A stretch of DNA of 64,000 nucleotides from Macquaria australasica (GCA_005408345.1 SEMN01000222.1:632001-696000); one strand, 5' to 3'. Shown: positions 32,457 through 46,135, counted from the first letter of the stretch. Made by a program: numbers and translations. The notes: generated from the sequence alone by a model not told the origin.

Positions 32457-35400
32457 TGGAGAGCTCCAATGGCTCTGGCAGCGACACCAAACCGCAGAAC
32501 CACCAGTTGGAGAAGAAGAGACTGAACCGAGCGCCTTCCCCGGCCAGACCTTTCCTCAAGGATGTGCACTCCCGCTCCACTAAACCACCTGCCATCGTAC
32601 CAAAATCCCCCAAACTCAACAAGCAGCAGCAGTCCGCCACACTGCCCCTGGCCCATCCGAACCGCAGCTCCAGGCGCAACACAGCCGGGGCTAAAGAGAA
32701 AGCAGCCTCAGCAAAAAGTAACACCAAGTCTTCTTTGGCGAAAAAGCCCACAAAGGTGCCCCAGCATGCAGCAGCCGAGCCCAAAGCCGCCAGCATCAAA
32801 TCGGACAGCACCAGCAGTCCGATCCTCGCCAAAAGCAAGAAGGGGAAACTAGCCTCGGGGTCCCCTGGCCCTCCCAGCCATGGATCCCCGATCCGGGTAC
32901 CAACCGGAGCGCCTCTCGGCCGGGTTAGCCAGACTGACAGCAGCTCAGACCTGTCTGACTGCCCGTCCGAGCCGCTGTCGGACGAGCAGAGGCTGGCCGC
33001 GGCCGCTAGTAGCGACGCCGAGTCCGGTACCGGCTCCAGTGACCGGGATCAGCTGGGAGCCGATAATCCGCTGCGGACAGAAGCGACCGGAGCGGCTGCT
33101 GCTTCTGCTCCGTTGCGCACAACCGAGGCTTCCGCCGCCAAGGGAAGCATGTCTCAGGCTCAGCCCGCTCCGGGGGCGCACGGAGAGAAACACAAGCAGG
33201 AGAAACCCTCATCCAGCGCACAATTCAGACTGCCAGGCACCAAGGATGTGACTGAGGAGGACCTGCTGCGGGAGGTGGAAGATTTGAGATCTGAAAACGA
33301 CTACCTCAAGGTATGGCGACGTTATCTCAACAAGTTACAGGGCAGGCAATCGCTGCTACTCTGCTTATTTGTTGCAAATGCTTTATTTAAACACCAAATT
33401 CAAAATGTATATTTAAAAAGACACTGGTTCATTTATTCTAGTCCAGAAGCAGCTGGTTCCTACTGTCTCTTTACAGAACAGTCAGGGGTTCAATCCCCGC
33501 CATCACCTGCTTTTTTTAAGTGTCCTTGAGCAGCATCCACCTGCTCACTAATCTAAATGTATTAATTATTATAACCCCTTAATGCCCAGCTGTCATCCCC
33601 ATGAAGTCCCTCTGTTGACTCTCCATCCATCATGTCGTCTTTTAACCTCCCCGGGTTTCCCTGAGGATTTGACCTTTATTGATGGGAGTTTTATTGATAG
33701 TGACTTCACCCTGGTGCGTCCTTAGACTTTCAGGTTTTTTTTATATTGTTGCTGTCAAGTCATCAAAGTATATTTTGACAGAAAGACTCAACATTTCGTC
33801 CCCTTTCTGTTGCATTTCGGACACAGAGAGTGACATCGTCTCCATGCAGTGATGTGAACTGATTGTCCTCAGGGGATGCACAGTACTTTTTTTAATCAGA
33901 GTTTTGTTTGCCAACGTTTCATCTTTGTATTTTGATCCAGCTTGAAGATTTCATGCAGGATCCCCCTCCCCCCGCTTCTTTAAGTAGGCTATCCCCGTAA
34001 GTTGGGGAGGGGAGGCAAACAGATAATGCGGCAAACAATCTTGCAGTTTTTTTCTTCTTTTTCTTTTGATGGGAGACAGGTTCATTTGCATGTTACTCTG
34101 AGTATTATTCAAACTTGATCACGCATGTCTGCGCCTCTCTCTCTCTGGCTCTGCTGGAAACACAAGAGAGTTAATCAGCTTTGCTGGCTCGGGCTGTAAT
34201 GGCTTTATCCCACAGGACTTGATAACAGTCAGATGTCCCATGTGTGTGGGGTTCAAACGGCCTCCTGCCTGGCTGTCAGTCTGCCAGCTGGGACTCTGAG
34301 ATGAACTCTTCTACCTCCCCCACCCTCCCCCAATATCCCAAAATGTCTGGGAGTCCCCACCACTGCTGCCTCTTCTGCTGCTTATGGAAAAACATGTTCA
34401 TCACTTTTATTTTATTTTGACGGCTCTCAGTTTTATTCTAGATTATATTTCATGTACTTTTGCTTCTTTTGGTTGCATGAAGAGAAGAGTGAAAGAAAAG
34501 ATGGGGTCTTGAAGGTTGTTTCAACCTGTCTTACTGTGTCTACGTAACTGCACCACCAGGACAACGACAAAGAAACAGATATTTGGGGCTGCAATGATTA
34601 GTCGATTAATCAATTAGTCCATCAACAGAAAATTTACTGGCAACTATTTAGATAATCGATTCATCAATTTGAGCCATTGTACAAGTAAAAATGTGAAACA
34701 TTTGCTTTTCAAATGAAAAGATTTACTGCTTTTCTCTATTTAATATCATTATAACCGGCACATCTTTGGGTTTTGGACTGTTTCATTATGTCACAGCACT
34801 AATGTTGCAGCCCTAATTATTTTCATTATTAATTAATCTGACAACTACTTTTCAATTAATAAAGTAATCACATGCTCTGTAAAGAGTCCGAAAATAGTGA
34901 AAATTTCCCTCGCCCGTGACCACGTCTTCAAAATGCTTGTTTTTCTGAAAATAGTCTCAAAGGATATTTGGTCTCTAATCATATAAAGCAAAATAAGCAG
35001 CAAAACTTCACATTTGAGAAGCTGGAACCAACACAGTTTTGTATTTTTTCTTTGAAAAAAGGACTTAAACAATGAATGGATTATTAAAATTGTTGCTGCT
35101 TGGATTTTCTCTCAATCTAGTAAGCGATTGATTGGTCTATCATTAATTTCTAATGATTTTTAAAAGCCTGTGTCTACAGATTAGTTAATTATTGATTCGT
35201 GACTTGAAAGAAAACGTATTTGCTTATATTTTGATAAGCAATTAATCTATTTCCGTCATGCAAAAAGCTTCTCAAATGTGAGGATTTGCTGCTTTGATTT
35301 GTCATATTTGATAGCAAATTGGTTATCTTTGAGTTTTGGATTTAAAGACGTCATCTTGGTTCATGAGAAATTGTGATGAGCACATTTTTATACAATTTTG

Positions 35401-36424
35401 TTTGAGATTTTTGAGAAAATAATCATCAGATAAATCGATAATGAAAATAATCATTAGTTGTAGTCCTACCTATGTCCTGTTATGAATGAAGTCAGAGTTC
35501 AGGAGTATTGATTATTAAGTTTCTAATTAATTTCAGCAGCTGCTTGGTCCAGATATCCACAGGTAACACCCTTAAAGACATGACTAAGTGCTGGTGATGA
35601 CTCGGTATACACACTCTCCATGAACACCAGTGATATTCTCTAAATATACCTGCTCCCCGGATGCTGTTCTGCCTCTGGCTCTGCTTTTAACCTGGACATC
35701 GATTGGGCCGACCCTGCGCTAGGTCATTAGCTTCTTCCTCAAGGGCTCTCCTCAGATAACAATGGGTTCTGTGTTTTTCCAAATGAGGATAGATTTAGTT
35801 TTCATTAATTGACACGCTCTTCCCTCTTCCCTCTTCCCTCTTCCCAGCCCCCCTTCAGCATCCAATTGTCTTTTCATCAGGTGACAGTCAAACCCTTGGA
35901 ATATCCTCCCAGGGGAAATATACTGAGCAAACTGATTCCTCATGAATACCCTCGAGGAGGTTACCAAACAAACTATCGTAGCACGACAGAAATCTTTTCC
36001 CCCTCCTATTCAAGGCCGGAGTGTTTCATGTTGGTAGGAATGTGATGGGCAATGTGAATACATCCAATCCAAGAGATAAGATGCTTAGAGCCAGCTAGTG
36101 TTGTTACATCATCAGCACTAAGAGTACTTGTATTACTGGAACTCATATGTAATCATATGAAAGTATTAGCGTAATCTACAAAGGTATATTGTTTCTCCTT
36201 TATAATGATGAAACACCTAAAAGTTCTTTGAAGTTCTGTTGTTGAACTGGAAAAAAGTACGACCTTACCTAGTCCCTCTGCTGTTATTGATAATGTGTAT
36301 ATCAGTGTTTGAGCAAACTGAACCATGTGACCTTTTCATGAAGCAGAGTTGAATATTTATTCCCTGTTTCCTGTTTAAATTTCATTAACATAAGAAATAA
36401 AAGTTATGTCAGTGGCAGAGTGGT

Positions 36425-36470
<46 letters not shown>

Positions 36471-38778
36471 TACACAGTAACCGCAATGTCTGTCTATCCT
36501 CTGTTTTTTGTGGAGCTCTAATGTCACTGTCAATAACGGCTAAAAATGGCCACAAAGATATTATATATATAATGTTATATCAGTATTTCTGACATATCCA
36601 TGGCTGTTAAATCAGTTGGTCTGTCTGTTCCTTTAACAGCAAGATGTACTACAGTTATTTTTTGTCCAGTGTCACTATCAGGTCAGACTTTCCTCTTGAC
36701 CAACACCTTTGTTCATGACAGCCGGCAAGGATTTCCATGCTGGATATTTGAGGATGTTTGGTGGCCCCCTGACCTTTCCTCTGAAGGCACCTCAAGTCAA
36801 AGTTTCTGCTTGTACAGAGGAAATATGAAAATCTAATGGGCAGATTGTCATGAAACATAATCAGCACATTCATACTCCCCAGAAGCTGAACATTTTGGAC
36901 AATCTATTAGTTTTCCCTCTGGCATCAACCTCAAATACACAAGTACGAAGACACACAGATATACATGGAAATGGACAGAAGGAGCTAAAATATCATAATT
37001 TAATATGTGGATGCATATAACTTTATATCCTTTGCTGATCCTGTTGCCTTGTAACGCCACGCTTCTTTCAACCACGTCTATATCAATATCATCAGTCTGT
37101 TATTTGTGTGTCCAAAACCTATACTTAAATAAACATGGCCGCCTATAGGGGCCACTAAAGGTGTTTAAGACCTTAGGTACTTCTTTTTTACCAAAACTGC
37201 TTCACAAAAACAAAGATTTTGGAGCTGCTAAACAATATTTCTCTTCCGTAGCAAGAGAAGTACTGTTACTACAGAACTGGACAGTACATCACAGTAATAG
37301 CATTTAAGGGTATATATTTCCTGTAAACATAAAGCCAAGTCATTACCTTTGACCTTTACGCACTGAAAACTCAAAAGTGCTTGTTTGCAAAGCAGAATGA
37401 CATTAAAATAGCATAAACATGAGAGTCAACACTATTTGCAGCACAGCGTTGTACTAAATGCCAACTTTCATTGGTGTGAAAAGAAAACATCAACTGGCAC
37501 AAATGTTGGATATCAACATTATTATGGATTATCGTAGTGTGGAAGTGGTATTGAACCCAAGTTTCATCCAAGTTCTTCCTCTGTGTGTCTGTCAGGATGA
37601 AGTGGACGAGCTGCGGGCCGAGATGGAGGAGATACGAGACAGCTACCTGGAGGAGGAGGTCTACCAGCTGCAGGAGCTGCGGAGGGAGCTGGACCGCTCC
37701 AACAAGAACTGCCGAATCCTGCAGTACCGCCTGCGGAAGGCCGAGCAGAAGAGCCTGCGGGTCGCGCAGACCGGCCACGTGGACGGAGAGCTGCTCCGTA
37801 GTCTGGAGCAGGACCTGAAGGTCTGCGAGAGTGTGTCAGTGTCTGTATGTCTGTTTGATCGGTCCCAACTGCCAGCTATACTTTGTGCTTTTATTCAGTG
37901 TTTTTAGATTTTACAATTTTTAATGCCAGAATATTACAAGCATTCCCCCAGGATGTAATCACTGCAACCTGGTGAAGCTTTAAAACAGAAAAAGACATTA
38001 AAACTCTCCACTGAACCCACACTAATTAAATATATATATATTTTTAACTGGGCTAGAAGTTTCTTAAAGTAGTGACCCAGAGCATCTTTTCAGTGTTAGG
38101 AAACAGTCAGTGAATAATTGATTTGCAATAAATCCAACTGGAAAATGTAATTAATAAATAAAATGCGGAGGTACTGCAACTAAAGAGTATTTTCATTATC
38201 GATTAATCTGGTTCAGGTTTTTTGGATTTATCTTTTAGTCCATAAAATGTCATAAATAGAGAAAATTGACTTTATTACATTACAAGTTCCCAGAATCCTA
38301 AGTTTAAATTGCTTATTTTGCCCTGATCAACAGTTCAAAACCCAAAAGTATTCAATTTACAATTACTGACTAATCATTTCAGAACTACACTGTTTTAATG
38401 TAGAAGTCAAATCAGCTGTGGATGTTTGATTTAGTGATTTTTAACACACATATCTGCTTGATATATTGGTTTAACCCTGGTGTGTGTGTTGGTGTTATAA
38501 ATATATAAATGCTGTAACGTGTGTGTGTGTGTGTGTGTGTTAAAGGCACTATAAAATATGAATCTACCCATTTGGTTTGAACTGTTTCTTTTTGAAGATA
38601 TCTGTCGCTGTGATCTCAGGTGGCCAAAGATGTGTCGGTGCGTTTGCACAACGAGTTGGAGAGCGTGGAGGACAAACGCAGCAGAGCCGAGGATGAGAAC
38701 GAGCTGCTCCGACAGAAGATCATCGAGGTGGAGATCTCCAAACAGGCGCTGCACAACGAGTTGGAGAGGACCAAAGAG
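32456..38778 (+). CDS. mtcl1: Microtubule crosslinking factor 1 (SOGA2), first three coding exons (413 aa); 3' part outside window
   Basis: A large coiled-coil protein that binds and bundles non-centrosomal microtubules and is a partner of PAR-1/MARK kinase in epithelia and neurons. Exons: 32456-33310 (285 codons), 37596-37820 (75 codons) and 38620-38778 (53 codons), all phase 0 with GT/AG introns. Exon 1 encodes a basic, Ser/Pro/Ala-rich disordered region with two blocks I remember from human MTCL1: RAPSPARPFLKD (near residue 24) and TDSSSDLSDCPSEPLSDEQR (near residue 161), the latter followed by DAESGTGSSDR. The coiled coil begins at the end of exon 1 (TEEDLLREVEDLRSENDYLK). It continues through exon 2 (EMEEIRDSYLEEEVYQLQEL; ELDRSNKNCRILQYRLRKAE) and exon 3 (VSVRLHNELESVEDKRSRAE; IIEVEISKQALHNELE). 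The start is the first ATG of the long frame, in strong context (A at -3, G at +4). SOGA1/SOGA3 are alternatives, but the N-terminal blocks and the rab12 neighbour favour mtcl1. Confidence 0.94.
34585..35470. repeat. Cluster of three ATTAATCG-family hAT-like copies
   Basis: Copy 1 (plus) is about 34585-34820, from GGGGCTGCAATGATTAGTCG to GTTGCAGCCCTA. Copy 2 (minus) is about 34821-35130. Copy 3 (plus) is about 35180-35470, with AGCTTCTCAAATGTGAGGAT and the end AATAATCATTAGTTG. Shared phrases and GGGCTGCAA / TTGCAGCCC-type ends identify the family. The copies are non-coding and diverged. Confidence 0.65.
35818..35846. repeat. 7-bp tandem repeat (CTCTTCC)n
   Basis: About four near-perfect units form a pure pyrimidine tract on the plus strand, in mtcl1 intron 1. 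Confidence 0.85.
36427..36469. repeat. (CA)n microsatellite
   Basis: About 21 uninterrupted CA units in mtcl1 intron 1; likely polymorphic. Confidence 0.95.
37821..38619 (+). other. mtcl1 intron 2 with repeat and (GT)n
   Basis: About 38165-38400 is a minus-oriented ATTAATCG-family copy (TTTTCATTATCGATTAATCT and AATTGCTTATTTTGCCC). A (GT)n microsatellite of about 11 units is at 38519-38540, roughly 80 bp before the exon 3 acceptor. Confidence 0.6.
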
Positions 38779-41700
38779 GTGAGAGGATAATGACGGAGAT
38801 GCTTTTCAATACGAGGCTGTTGCAGGTCATCGGAAAACATTTGCTTTCACACACGCAAACCAGCGTTTTATGTCAGCAGATGCTAATCGTCTATTACACT
38901 CGCAGAAACAGAGCAACAAAAATCCAGAGAATTCTCAGATCTACACAGAAATAACATGATCTTGAGTTTGGGCCTAGTGGTGAATGAATGATGATACCAT
39001 CAGAAAGTACTGAGAGTGAATTATGTTGGTGGCTATGCTGTTTTCACATGAGATGCTAGTCAATGTTGTGGCCTCTTAACTACCTGCGTATAAACGAAGG
39101 GGAAATCTCAGTTAACATGATGCTATTGCAGATCAATGGTGATCACCGGCCTGATCAGCAGGCTGCAGTGAATTGATTCACTATATCACTTAACCGTTCC
39201 TTGACAGCCCTATCAGAACAAGTGCTTTGTGCAATGATGCACAGACTATGTGAGCAGCTTTAGTCTATATGCATGTTATTTTTAATACACTAATATGAAC
39301 ATGTCCTTATTTTACACATTCATTTTGGTAGAATAGTTGCAGAAGAAATGGTGGGTTGGATGCATCCACACTTTGAAGCTCCTGAGTACTACAAGAATAC
39401 TACTGATATTCAGATAGAGCTACAGTGCTACTCAATACTAGCTTTTCAGCAGTGTAAGCATTAGTTGTTTGGTTGTGTGTCAATTAGCCCTTTGACCTCT
39501 AGGCTGTTTTAGCTTGGTTTTCACTCCCTTTATTTACAGGCTTTTGGCATTGCCAGCACACGTCTTAGCTACTGTAGGCATGTCATATAATGTTATTTAT
39601 ATTTCAGAGTAAGTTAGGCTACTAAAAAATCAATTTACCATTAACTGGTATCTCAGTGGTATGAAAAAGATATATGCAGTTTAAAATTGTTTGGGCTGGT
39701 AAGTCCAAAAGTTTTCAACACACAGCAAATTAATTTAATAAATAGATGAGAGTGTCCGTGTTTCAGGGATATAAGAATAATGTTGATGGGACATTTTGAA
39801 CCGTAGTAATATTCAAAATGTAATGATAGTGTAAATTTTAAAACATTTTTCATGTATTTTATTACTTTTATTTGATGAATATGTTTTGAGTTTTGGGACT
39901 ACAGCTCCAAACCCGCTTTGGGTGATATTAACAGGAAGAATGATCATTCTTTAGCTACAATCAGCTGCACTGTAACTGTGGATGTTCAGACACACTTCCA
40001 CTTCATATAGTTTTTAATCAGTCAAACATTTCAGATTCATTCAGTTGAAAATATGCATTGTGAGGTACTGATTGTATTTGCACCCTTATTTTACTAGTGT
40101 AGATATAGAATTCAGACTTTTGTCTGTGAAGTTTTGTATCACCGTTACTCTCATGTTGCTCAGTGGAGGGAGTATTTGCTTTGATAGCAATGAAGTTAGG
40201 ATCTTCTCACAGGTAATAAGATGAGCGGAGGCCTTTCTCAGTGCTGCTTGGGTTCAGCTGCTTAGACTAATCGATTCTGACAACAGCAGGTAACAAGCCG
40301 TCTGGCAACAAAGAGAAAGTAGGCTAATACCGGACCAGTCAGGATGGAGATGTGGCTTTTCTTTTGGCGACAGCATGACACTGTTTCTCTTTTACTGTCG
40401 TCACGTTTGACTCCCAGCTTGTGCCACAGTGACTCCATATGACCTCTGTTACGTGCCTCTTGTCTGCTTTCCGGATACGTCTCCCACTGGTTGAAAATCC
40501 ATATTCTGAAGCAGTTTATGACCCTAACTATCTGTGTTTGCAACACTGTTGTTTTTAAAGGGAACTTATCAGCCCCTCACTGAGCTGCATGTGCTCGAAC
40601 GAAGATAGAAAATCCATGTCTAATGCAGCAAATGCAAACTCCACTTTTTGTTTGATGTTGCTTGACGCTGGTAACCTTTTGGAAGAAAATGATTGGCGAA
40701 CAGTGATGCGCCACATGAACAGTTTTAGTGTTGGTGGTGGCTCCAGACCCTTTAATTCGGAGCAGTACTGCGATACATAGGATCACAGGATGACACAGAG
40801 AAGGAGAGAGGCTGAGACAGAGGCTGCTCCAAATGTGTCTTCTTCCATTTTGTTTTTTTTTTATTATTATCTTTTGCAGTTCTTTTAGCACTAATGTGAA
40901 GCGTTAACATACTTTTAGATTACAAACAAGCTTCGTCCGTTACTTTTCCTGTCAAACTTTCTCACCACAGTGGTAAAAGGGCAACTGACCCCGGATAGTT
41001 TAGGCGTCTCTGGCCTTTAAAGTCCATCTTCTCTTGTTCCTGTGCCCGTTCTGTGCTATCAGAGGCTACACAGTATGACTCTGGCCCAGAGATTGGCACC
41101 CCTGCATGGATTAATCCAGCAAGAAGGCCTGTTATAAAACAGCCTGGCGTGTTTCGGTACACTCTGGTGGGAGGGGAGAGCGAGAGAGAGAAAAAAGACA
41201 AAGAGGCAGAGAGGCAGAGAATAGCTGTAATCAGATGGCTGTAGGCCCTGTGTGCCTGTGATACGACCACAGCTCCACAGCTTACACACCTGATATTAAA
41301 CAGTTTAGGAGGGCTGGTTGACAGGACCCTCTGTTGTTATAGTATTGGCCCGGCAAGCAAATTGCTGCTGCTGCTTCTGTGTGGTCAGCACGAAGGCGAA
41401 AAGCGATTGGCCGAGAGATTTTTCATCCCTCTGACATTTGAAGAAAGGCCCACTGATACGTGTAATGAAATGGAACTAATGAAATGTCAATGTGTATAAC
41501 AGGAGCATCAGGTGATTTATTAGGTGTTCCCTGTCGCCTGTGATAAGTTCATCTTTCATTACGGCAAAATGATAATCCTTTGTGCCATGCTTTTCCTCCT
41601 CGGTGAGCACCGGTTGTGTCTCATGTCAGATTTGTTGACATAGGTTGACTTGACATCAGATCTCATGAGAACAGAACACAATAAAAAGTCAAAATCTACA

Positions 41701-41884
41701 TGTTTTATAACATATTTTGGAGGCACTCTCCCGCAGAGGAGGTGTAGGAGTATTTTATTGCGCTAACCCATTTAAATGCCACACTCTGACTATTATAGTA
41801 AGATTATGCTCCTCTTTGGAGTAGGTGTAATTGCATTATTACATATGGATACATATAATTTTCCTGGCATTTAGAACATGTTTG

Positions 41885-42663
41885 TATTCAAATCATTTTC
41901 TTTAAAGGGACTAGTTACCCAAAGTACAAAAAATGTGGTATTGAGCCACGCAGACAGGGACTATTTCTTCTGTAAAAAATAGTTCTAATGAAAACCTCAA
42001 GGTCTGTGGAGTAACTAGGACTTTTTTTCTGAAAACTCACATTTTTATTAAACTTTTTAAATGGCATTTTATGCGTAGGTACCACAAACAAAATCCCATT
42101 CAACTCCATTAGTGGAGGCAGAAATCAGAAACTATGTAAGAAAACTTTGACAAATTAAGCAAAACTCTCATTTGCATGGTTAGTTGGGCTTTTTGTTTAT
42201 TTGACTAATCACGTAGTCTAAAATGTCAGAAAATATAGAAAACTTCCCATCACAAAACCCAACGTGATGTTTTAAAATTGCTTGTTTTGTCCGACCAACA
42301 GTCCAAAACACTTGATATTAAAAATTATATAAAACAGAGTAGAGCTCAAACAATTAGTCGCTTAATCGATTACTCAATCCACAGAAAAATAATTGGCAAC
42401 TATTTTGATAATTGATTTATCATAATTTTTCAAGCAAAAATAGTGAAAACATTTCTGGATCCACCTTCTCAAATGGGATTTGTTGGTTTTCTTTGTCATA
42501 AATCATTGTAAGTTGAATATCTTTGGGTTAATCAGACAAATTGAGCAATTTCAAGATGCCACCTTGGGCACTGAAACGTTTTGGACTAAATGATTAATCG
42601 ATTAATTGAAAAATAAATCGATAGATTAAACAATTATGGAAATAATAGTTTATTGTTGCCCTA
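41885..42663. mobile_element. Repeat cluster with an intact nested hAT-like MITE
   Basis: About 41885-42120 is an unassigned repeat-like block. About 42170-42331 and 42672-42835 are the two halves of one minus-oriented ATTAATCG copy. Between them lies a plus-oriented copy, 42340-42663, starting TAGAGCTCAAAC and ending GTTGCCCTA. It is bounded by AAACAGAG on both sides (42332-42339 and 42664-42671), an 8-bp duplication as expected for hAT transposition. A fragment with CCTAGTTAGCCTAGCTTAGC at about 42880-43000 belongs to another common teleost repeat. Confidence 0.7.
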
Positions 42664-44714
42664 AAACAGAGAAAAGCATCAAATCCTCAAATTTAAGGAA
42701 GCTGCAGGGAACTAGTTTGGCATTTTAACTTGAAAAATGACTACAACGATTAATCGATTAAATCAAATTAGTTGCTGATTAATTTTCTGTCGATCGATTA
42801 ATTGATTAACCAACTAATCGTTGCAGCTCGAACAGATACCATTCTCATATCTGTACAGTAAATATAAACTCACACCTAGCACCTAGTTAGCCTAGCTTAG
42901 CATAAGGGCTGGAAACAGGGGGAAACAGCTGGCCTGGCTCTGTCCAAACATAACAAAAAGTCAGCTACCAGCACCTCTAGAGTGATGTAGCCATCATGTA
43001 AATATCTGAAACATCAACGAGCAGTGTTGTCTCAGAGTACTGGCAGCATTTGCGTTTTTTTCGCGCATGTAAAAATAGGAAGAGTTGTTCCAACCTCGAG
43101 TCTTTTGTTGCTGTGTTTCACTACTACAAAGCTACGAGAGGGGAATGCCTGCATTCTTAACAAGCCACGTCAACAATGCCTGAGTGTGAGTCACTGCAGA
43201 CATCATCTGTTTCATGTCAGAGCCGCCCGCCTCGCGCCCCTCTCTCACTTCTTTCTCACAAGATCTCAGCAGAAGAAATGTTGGCTTTAAAGAACCTCCT
43301 GATTCTGCTCTTCTCATCTCTGCTTCTCACTTCTCCTTCATTTCTTCCCCTCTCCTCTCCTCTGCCGTGGTTCCCTGTTGGAGGAGTGTGAAGGAATCTC
43401 ATTGACCTAGTTAATATCTTGTGTCTGACTCCACCAATGGGAAGGAGAGCAGGCGTGAGGAGAGGAGTAGCGTAGGGACTCTGCTGTAAATGCTGTAAGT
43501 CGAAATCTGCTGCAGTGACACGCGTCCATATAAAGCTTATCATCACACAGCGGCTGTGCAGTTTGCTCGATTTCTCCATTTACATAATTGTCAAGAGAAG
43601 GTGTATTTACTTATAAAATATTACTATTATTCAGGTAGAGATAACTAAAATTGAAAGTTCAGAAAAAGGTCAGATTTGTGTTGGGAAAATATGGTTGTTC
43701 TTTATTCCTGAAAAAGGTTTCAACTTGATGACAGTAATATGTGTTTATAATTTAATAATTTAATGACCTTTGAAGTCGGCTAAACCTGTACGGTGTGTCG
43801 CAAAGCATTTTAGAAGCAATGACGTTGATACCCTAAAGGCAAACTCTCACCGACACAAAGCAAATAGGGAAATCATCAATCCTGCATGAGACCCCGGAGT
43901 GATGTGTTATAATTCTGATGCGCTGTCCTTTGAAGTTTAAAAGCCTTGAGAAATGAACTTCCTCCTCCGTATGAACATTTCGCAAGTGTTTTCATTTACA
44001 GAAGTATCAAAGCTGCCACTTTATAATCACAAAACACCCTGAAGCATTCGCTGTAGCAGCAATCAAAGTGTGTCTTTAAATGTCTTCAGACACATCAAGG
44101 CAAGACATTTTAAAGCATTTCAAAAACACATTTAAAATCATCTTAAACACAATCTTTAGAAATCCTGAGACTTGACTCGTGTTTCATATATAATTTGATT
44201 GAATATATATATAATTTGATTTGATATGATTTAAAGTGCCAGATGGCAAAATTCTACGTCCATTTGACTTTTTGTAGAAAACCAGTCAAGATTTTTGTCT
44301 TTAAGTAGTAAATATGTGACAACATGCTCAATTACAGTAAATATATTAAGATTAAGTCATGGTTTATGGAAGCAAACAGAGCTGCTTTCTACATGCTTGT
44401 CTTGCCACCGGGACCCAAAAACATTTCTGTTGTGCAAGTTCAGAGTTGCTGCCACCTTTTAAGTTCCCTTTGTGATGATGTTTATAGTTACAAATAGTCA
44501 CAAAAAACCCATCAAGGCAAAGATAATAATAGGTGATAAATTAACCCTGACCCAAAAGATAATTGCATATTTAAGCTGCTGCAGGAAGATGAAACATATC
44601 TGATAAAATTTTTTTAAAACTAAGTCTTATTTATCATGTAAACATGGACACCTAGTTGAAATACAGGTGTGGTGATCAAATGTAGTAAGAATCCAGTTAA
44701 AGAGTCTACAGCCA

Positions 44715-45300
44715 TGCTAGCAGCTCTGTGAAGCTGTACTTAGACACGGGGGCGTTGAACTAAATGCTAATGTCAGCATACTAACATGCTCACAATCAAT
44801 CAATCAAAATGTATTTATGTAGCACCTTTCAAACAAATCAAATGCAATTCAAAGTGCTTTACAAGCGACTGACTAAACATAGGATGTTAAAAATGGACCC
44901 CAAAAAAGCATAAAAGAATAATACAACCAATAAAAATAGCCTAAAAAATAAAATCAAAGTCCAACTGACTCAGTTTGAGAATGTCATTCGTTTTGCAGGT
45001 ATTTAAGTATTGGACAAATTACATTTTTAATTGGATGGTGGCGCTGGATGAGAAATCGGGATCACCAAAGTTATTACAATTCATCCTGAGGTCGAATGAT
45101 AAATGTTTGTATATCATATGGCAATCCATCCAATAGTTGTTGCATAGATGTTGGGGCTAGAGCAAAAGTCAGGGGATCACCAGAGTCATTAGGATTCATC
45201 CACTGGGAATCCATCCAATATTTGTTAAGGTATTTCCGTCTGGACCAAAAGTGGTGGACCGACCAACAGACTGACACTGCCATGCTGCTCACATGGCTAA
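44715..45300 (+). repeat. GCTAACATGCT-family repeat with an inserted retroelement tail
   Basis: TGCTAATGTCAGCATACTAAC at 44765 and, after a break, GAATGTCATTCGTTTTGCAG to GTGGTGGACCGACCAACAGA (about 44978-45270) are parts of one element. The break, 44796-44970, holds TCAATCAATCAAAATGTATT and TTCAAAGTGCTTTACAAG, the 3' tail of a teleost non-LTR element. Confidence 0.65.
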
Positions 45301-45837
45301 AAAGCATTATCTCATCATCCCACAGTTCACCGCTCAGCTTAACCTAGATCTGAAAACAGCAGAACATACACAATGCCCATCCAGGGTCTTGGATACTTCT
45401 CCTCTCCACTGTAACACTAACAAATGGCAGTTAGCAGTTATGTTTAGGGAGGCTGACAGCAGCTTGGCAGGCTGGAAGTCAAACTGAGTCATTGTGGTTC
45501 TCACCTCTCCTCCAAACACAAGGAACAGACAGGCCATCAGGAAAATAGAGCTCCCAATAGTATGTTGGGGGCCACATCCTTGAGTGAAATATAGTCTTCA
45601 ACAAAACAGTTTTTGGCTTCGCCACCAAAGGCTGCAGAGAGTGAAGGTGTCGGTTTTGACCTGAGTTATGCAGCTGAGTTATACACTGTATGAGGAACGA
45701 TTGTGGAAGCACTTGTGGGCTCTTTCTACTAAAGAGGTAAGTATGTTAGGGGGGTTCCCATCCCTAGTAAAACTCTACTATTAATATTTAATTTTAACAA
45801 TGGATGAAATGACTATGTGTAATGTAAAAAGGGTCAC

Positions 45838-46135
45838 TTGTAGACAAACCCACAGACAATTATCACCCCACTCTCTCAAATGGAAAACAAAGTTAGCGAC
45901 TTACTGGTGAACATAGTTGAGCATTTAGCAGCTAAAGAGCCAGAAGTTGTTTCTCAGGAGTTGGTGAAGTGAATATTGGACTTATATTCATCAGGTGGAC
46001 ACAAACATGACTCTAAATAGTCAATTGTTGCTAACATATTAGCTGTGACTACCTTATAAGGTGATAATATGTGAGGGCTGTGTGTCTTCTGCCCCTAGTG
46101 ACCAAAAAAATCAATAAATGCAGCTTTACATTTCA
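45838..46135 (-). repeat. Unnamed interspersed repeat, copy 1
   Basis: Shares, in inverted orientation, the blocks CTCCTGAG, ATTTAGCAGCTAAAGAGCC, GACACAAACATGACTC and ATGCAGCTTTACA with the copies at 47370-47815 and 57205-57710. There is no coding sequence. Confidence 0.6.

Larger units (their letters stand above)
33311..37595 (+). other. mtcl1 intron 1
   Basis: A 4.3 kb intron. It holds the ATTAATCG-family cluster at 34585-35470, a CTCTTCC tandem run at 35818-35846 and a (CA)n microsatellite at 36427-36469. The remaining stretches (33320-34580, 35480-35810, 35850-36420, 36470-37590) contain no exon or element I can support. Confidence 0.55.

Noticed and set aside
32188..32838. 216-codon minus-strand reading frame opposite mtcl1 exon 1
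   Set aside because: It is the antisense shadow of a GC-rich coding exon, with no recognisable domain and no splice or promoter support of its own.
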